A DNA stretch of 64,000 nucleotides, from positions 1,333,007-1,397,006 of the forward strand of contig CM056567.1 in the NCBI GenBank assembly GCA_029721515.1, read 5' to 3'. The translations under genes were made by a program, and so were the position numbers. The notes beneath the pieces were generated by a model. The model was not told where the DNA came from. It was given only the letters and a program-made list of their open reading frames with translations, and searched no databases. Of this stretch, positions 62,703 to 64,000 are shown piece after piece; position 1 is the first letter of the stretch; every line of letters begins with the position of its first letter. Source of the DNA: Synanceia verrucosa (Eukaryota; Chordata; Actinopteri; Perciformes; Synanceiidae).

Positions 62703-64000
62703 ATGTTGGCACTGGACATAAATTACAGCTTGGAATTGGCCAATATGGACGTTATTCTTGGGATGCTGGACTGAGTTTGAAAAACTGAATTTGAATGATG
62801 AACGTTGTCGATTCGCCAGAGATCCGCTGGCATTCCCAGCAGAAAACAGCATGAAATCAACCACAACTACTACTGCTTTTTTTAAACTCATCTCATACTG
62901 GTCAGTGTTTGAAGTCAGGTTAAGACTATAACAACACACACACACACAACAGGGTTTAGGAGCATGTGTCACTGTTTCGATTGTATTTCACAGCATTACA
63001 ATTACAGGATGTTGACCTCATTGTGGCTGTTTATGTTTACAAGCTCTTTCACGAACACAGTTTTACAGCGTGCTTTATTTACTGCAGCCACAGCAGGTTT
63101 AATGTATGTTGTCTCATAAAAAACACACAATAAAAGCAGCCGTACGTTTACTATTAGTCTCTGGTGGCTAGTCAATCTTGTCACAAGCACAGAGGCCCTC
63201 ACAACAAACTGCTCTTTAAGGAAATGTATATTTTAGAAGGGAGCGGTGAAGCCTACCATTTATCCTCTGCTCGATCTGACTGATTTAAAAGTTGTGTTTA
63301 CATGCATGTTTTTGTGAGTGGATTACATTCAAGTCTGGATAAGAGATTACTGTAAATCCTTTAAGAAAATATGTTTTACAAATCTTTGGCTCATGTTGTA
63401 ATTATGTAGCTTTTCTGACATCACATAACTTTTCCTCTTTGCTTTAATGAGTGCACTTTGTAAGATCAAAGTTGTACAAATCCATACTGCAGTTGCTTTT
63501 CAGTTCTACTAATACTGACAAAATCCCTAAAAAGACAATTGTCATCACTATTTTATCTGCTTGAGGAAAAAAAAAAAATGTCAACCGTCAGCACTATTGG
63601 GAGATCTGGGAGAAATCCCTCGTCCTTTTGCTAATCAAAATTTCCATTTCCTATCATTTGGGAGTTCTCGATGCATGATAGTCTGTGCTTTTATCCCAGG
63701 TATAGAGGTTTAATGTGAAGCGAGGCAGTGAAATTAAAAAGCCAGCCTACGTCTGCCCGTCAATCAATCGTCTGTTCATATGGGAAGCTCTCCCGCTTCG
63801 GCACTGACAAGAGTGAGCCTGTTTGATCCAGGCTTTTCAAAGAAGGAAAAACTCGGACGGCCATCAGACATCATTTTCTTCTCATCGGGACGTTCAAGTT
63901 GTGTTATGACAGCATGCAATCACACAGGGGATGACGCAGTATCCATCCTGTTAATCTTTTTACTATTACAACTCATTTTGAGTTCATATTTGATTCTTTT
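62703..64000. other. Upstream flank to the window edge, no genes
   Basis: Unique sequence with a short CA run near 62934-62948 and a possible conserved block at 63590-63860. Confidence 0.5.
63590..63860. promoter_or_regulatory. Possible conserved non-coding element
   Basis: Complex repeat-free block with 'tttgctaatcaaaatttcc', 'gatgcatgatag', 'gtgaaattaaaaagcc' and 'cgtcaatcaatcg'. Pattern guess. Confidence 0.25.

Noticed and set aside
1..64000. CRISPR arrays, operons, rRNA, tRNA or bacterial/phage genes
   Set aside because: None seen. The repeats are microsatellites and eukaryotic transposons with no regular spacers.

Overview
This window looks like genomic DNA from a teleost fish, probably a percomorph. 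The basis is its long CA/GT and TA microsatellites, a Tc1 transposon with long terminal repeats, several families of short non-autonomous DNA transposons, and roughly 64 kb with almost no coding sequence. Nearly every open frame is short, AT-rich and unlike any family I know. I read it as a vertebrate gene desert.

The one real host gene I can support is a 13-codon first coding exon on the minus strand at 11508-11547. It reads MPRRKQQAPRRSA, then one extra base and a GT splice donor. This is the N-terminal signature of teashirt zinc-finger homeobox (TSHZ) proteins. The exon sits at the edge of a CpG-rich block (about 11.55-12.34 kb) that would be its 5' UTR and promoter. Positions 1-11507 are then the start of intron 1, and the large second exon must lie beyond position 1. 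Everything from about 12.35 kb to 64 kb is upstream flank. The paralogue is unresolved: the Ser in RRSA favours tshz1, while the empty upstream flank favours a tshz2- or tshz3-like desert.

Intron 1 (1-11507) holds a complete Tc1/mariner element (2911-4514). It has 51-bp perfect inverted repeats, sits inside a TA microsatellite, and its transposase is broken by about four frameshifts. The upstream flank (12.35-64 kb) is unique sequence with several homeobox-site-rich blocks that could be conserved enhancers, punctuated by repeats. These are: a piggyBac-like MITE family with TTAA ends; a hAT-like MITE family with 8-bp target duplications and an internal TA/TG microsatellite; a third element with AGGGCT(A/G)GG ends in two copies; an imperfect tandem repeat at about 39.68-40.06 kb; a LINE/SINE-like 3' tail at 58.73-58.99 kb; and a probable solo LTR at 62.2-62.7 kb.

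The most notable points are the hidden teashirt exon, a ZNF143/THAP11-type motif spread by the piggyBac-like MITE, the homopolymer-associated frameshifts in the Tc1 transposase, and microsatellites growing at one fixed place inside the hAT-like MITE. I found no protein-coding operon, CRISPR array, rRNA or tRNA. Conserved-element calls are guesses from base pattern only, because no alignment could be run.
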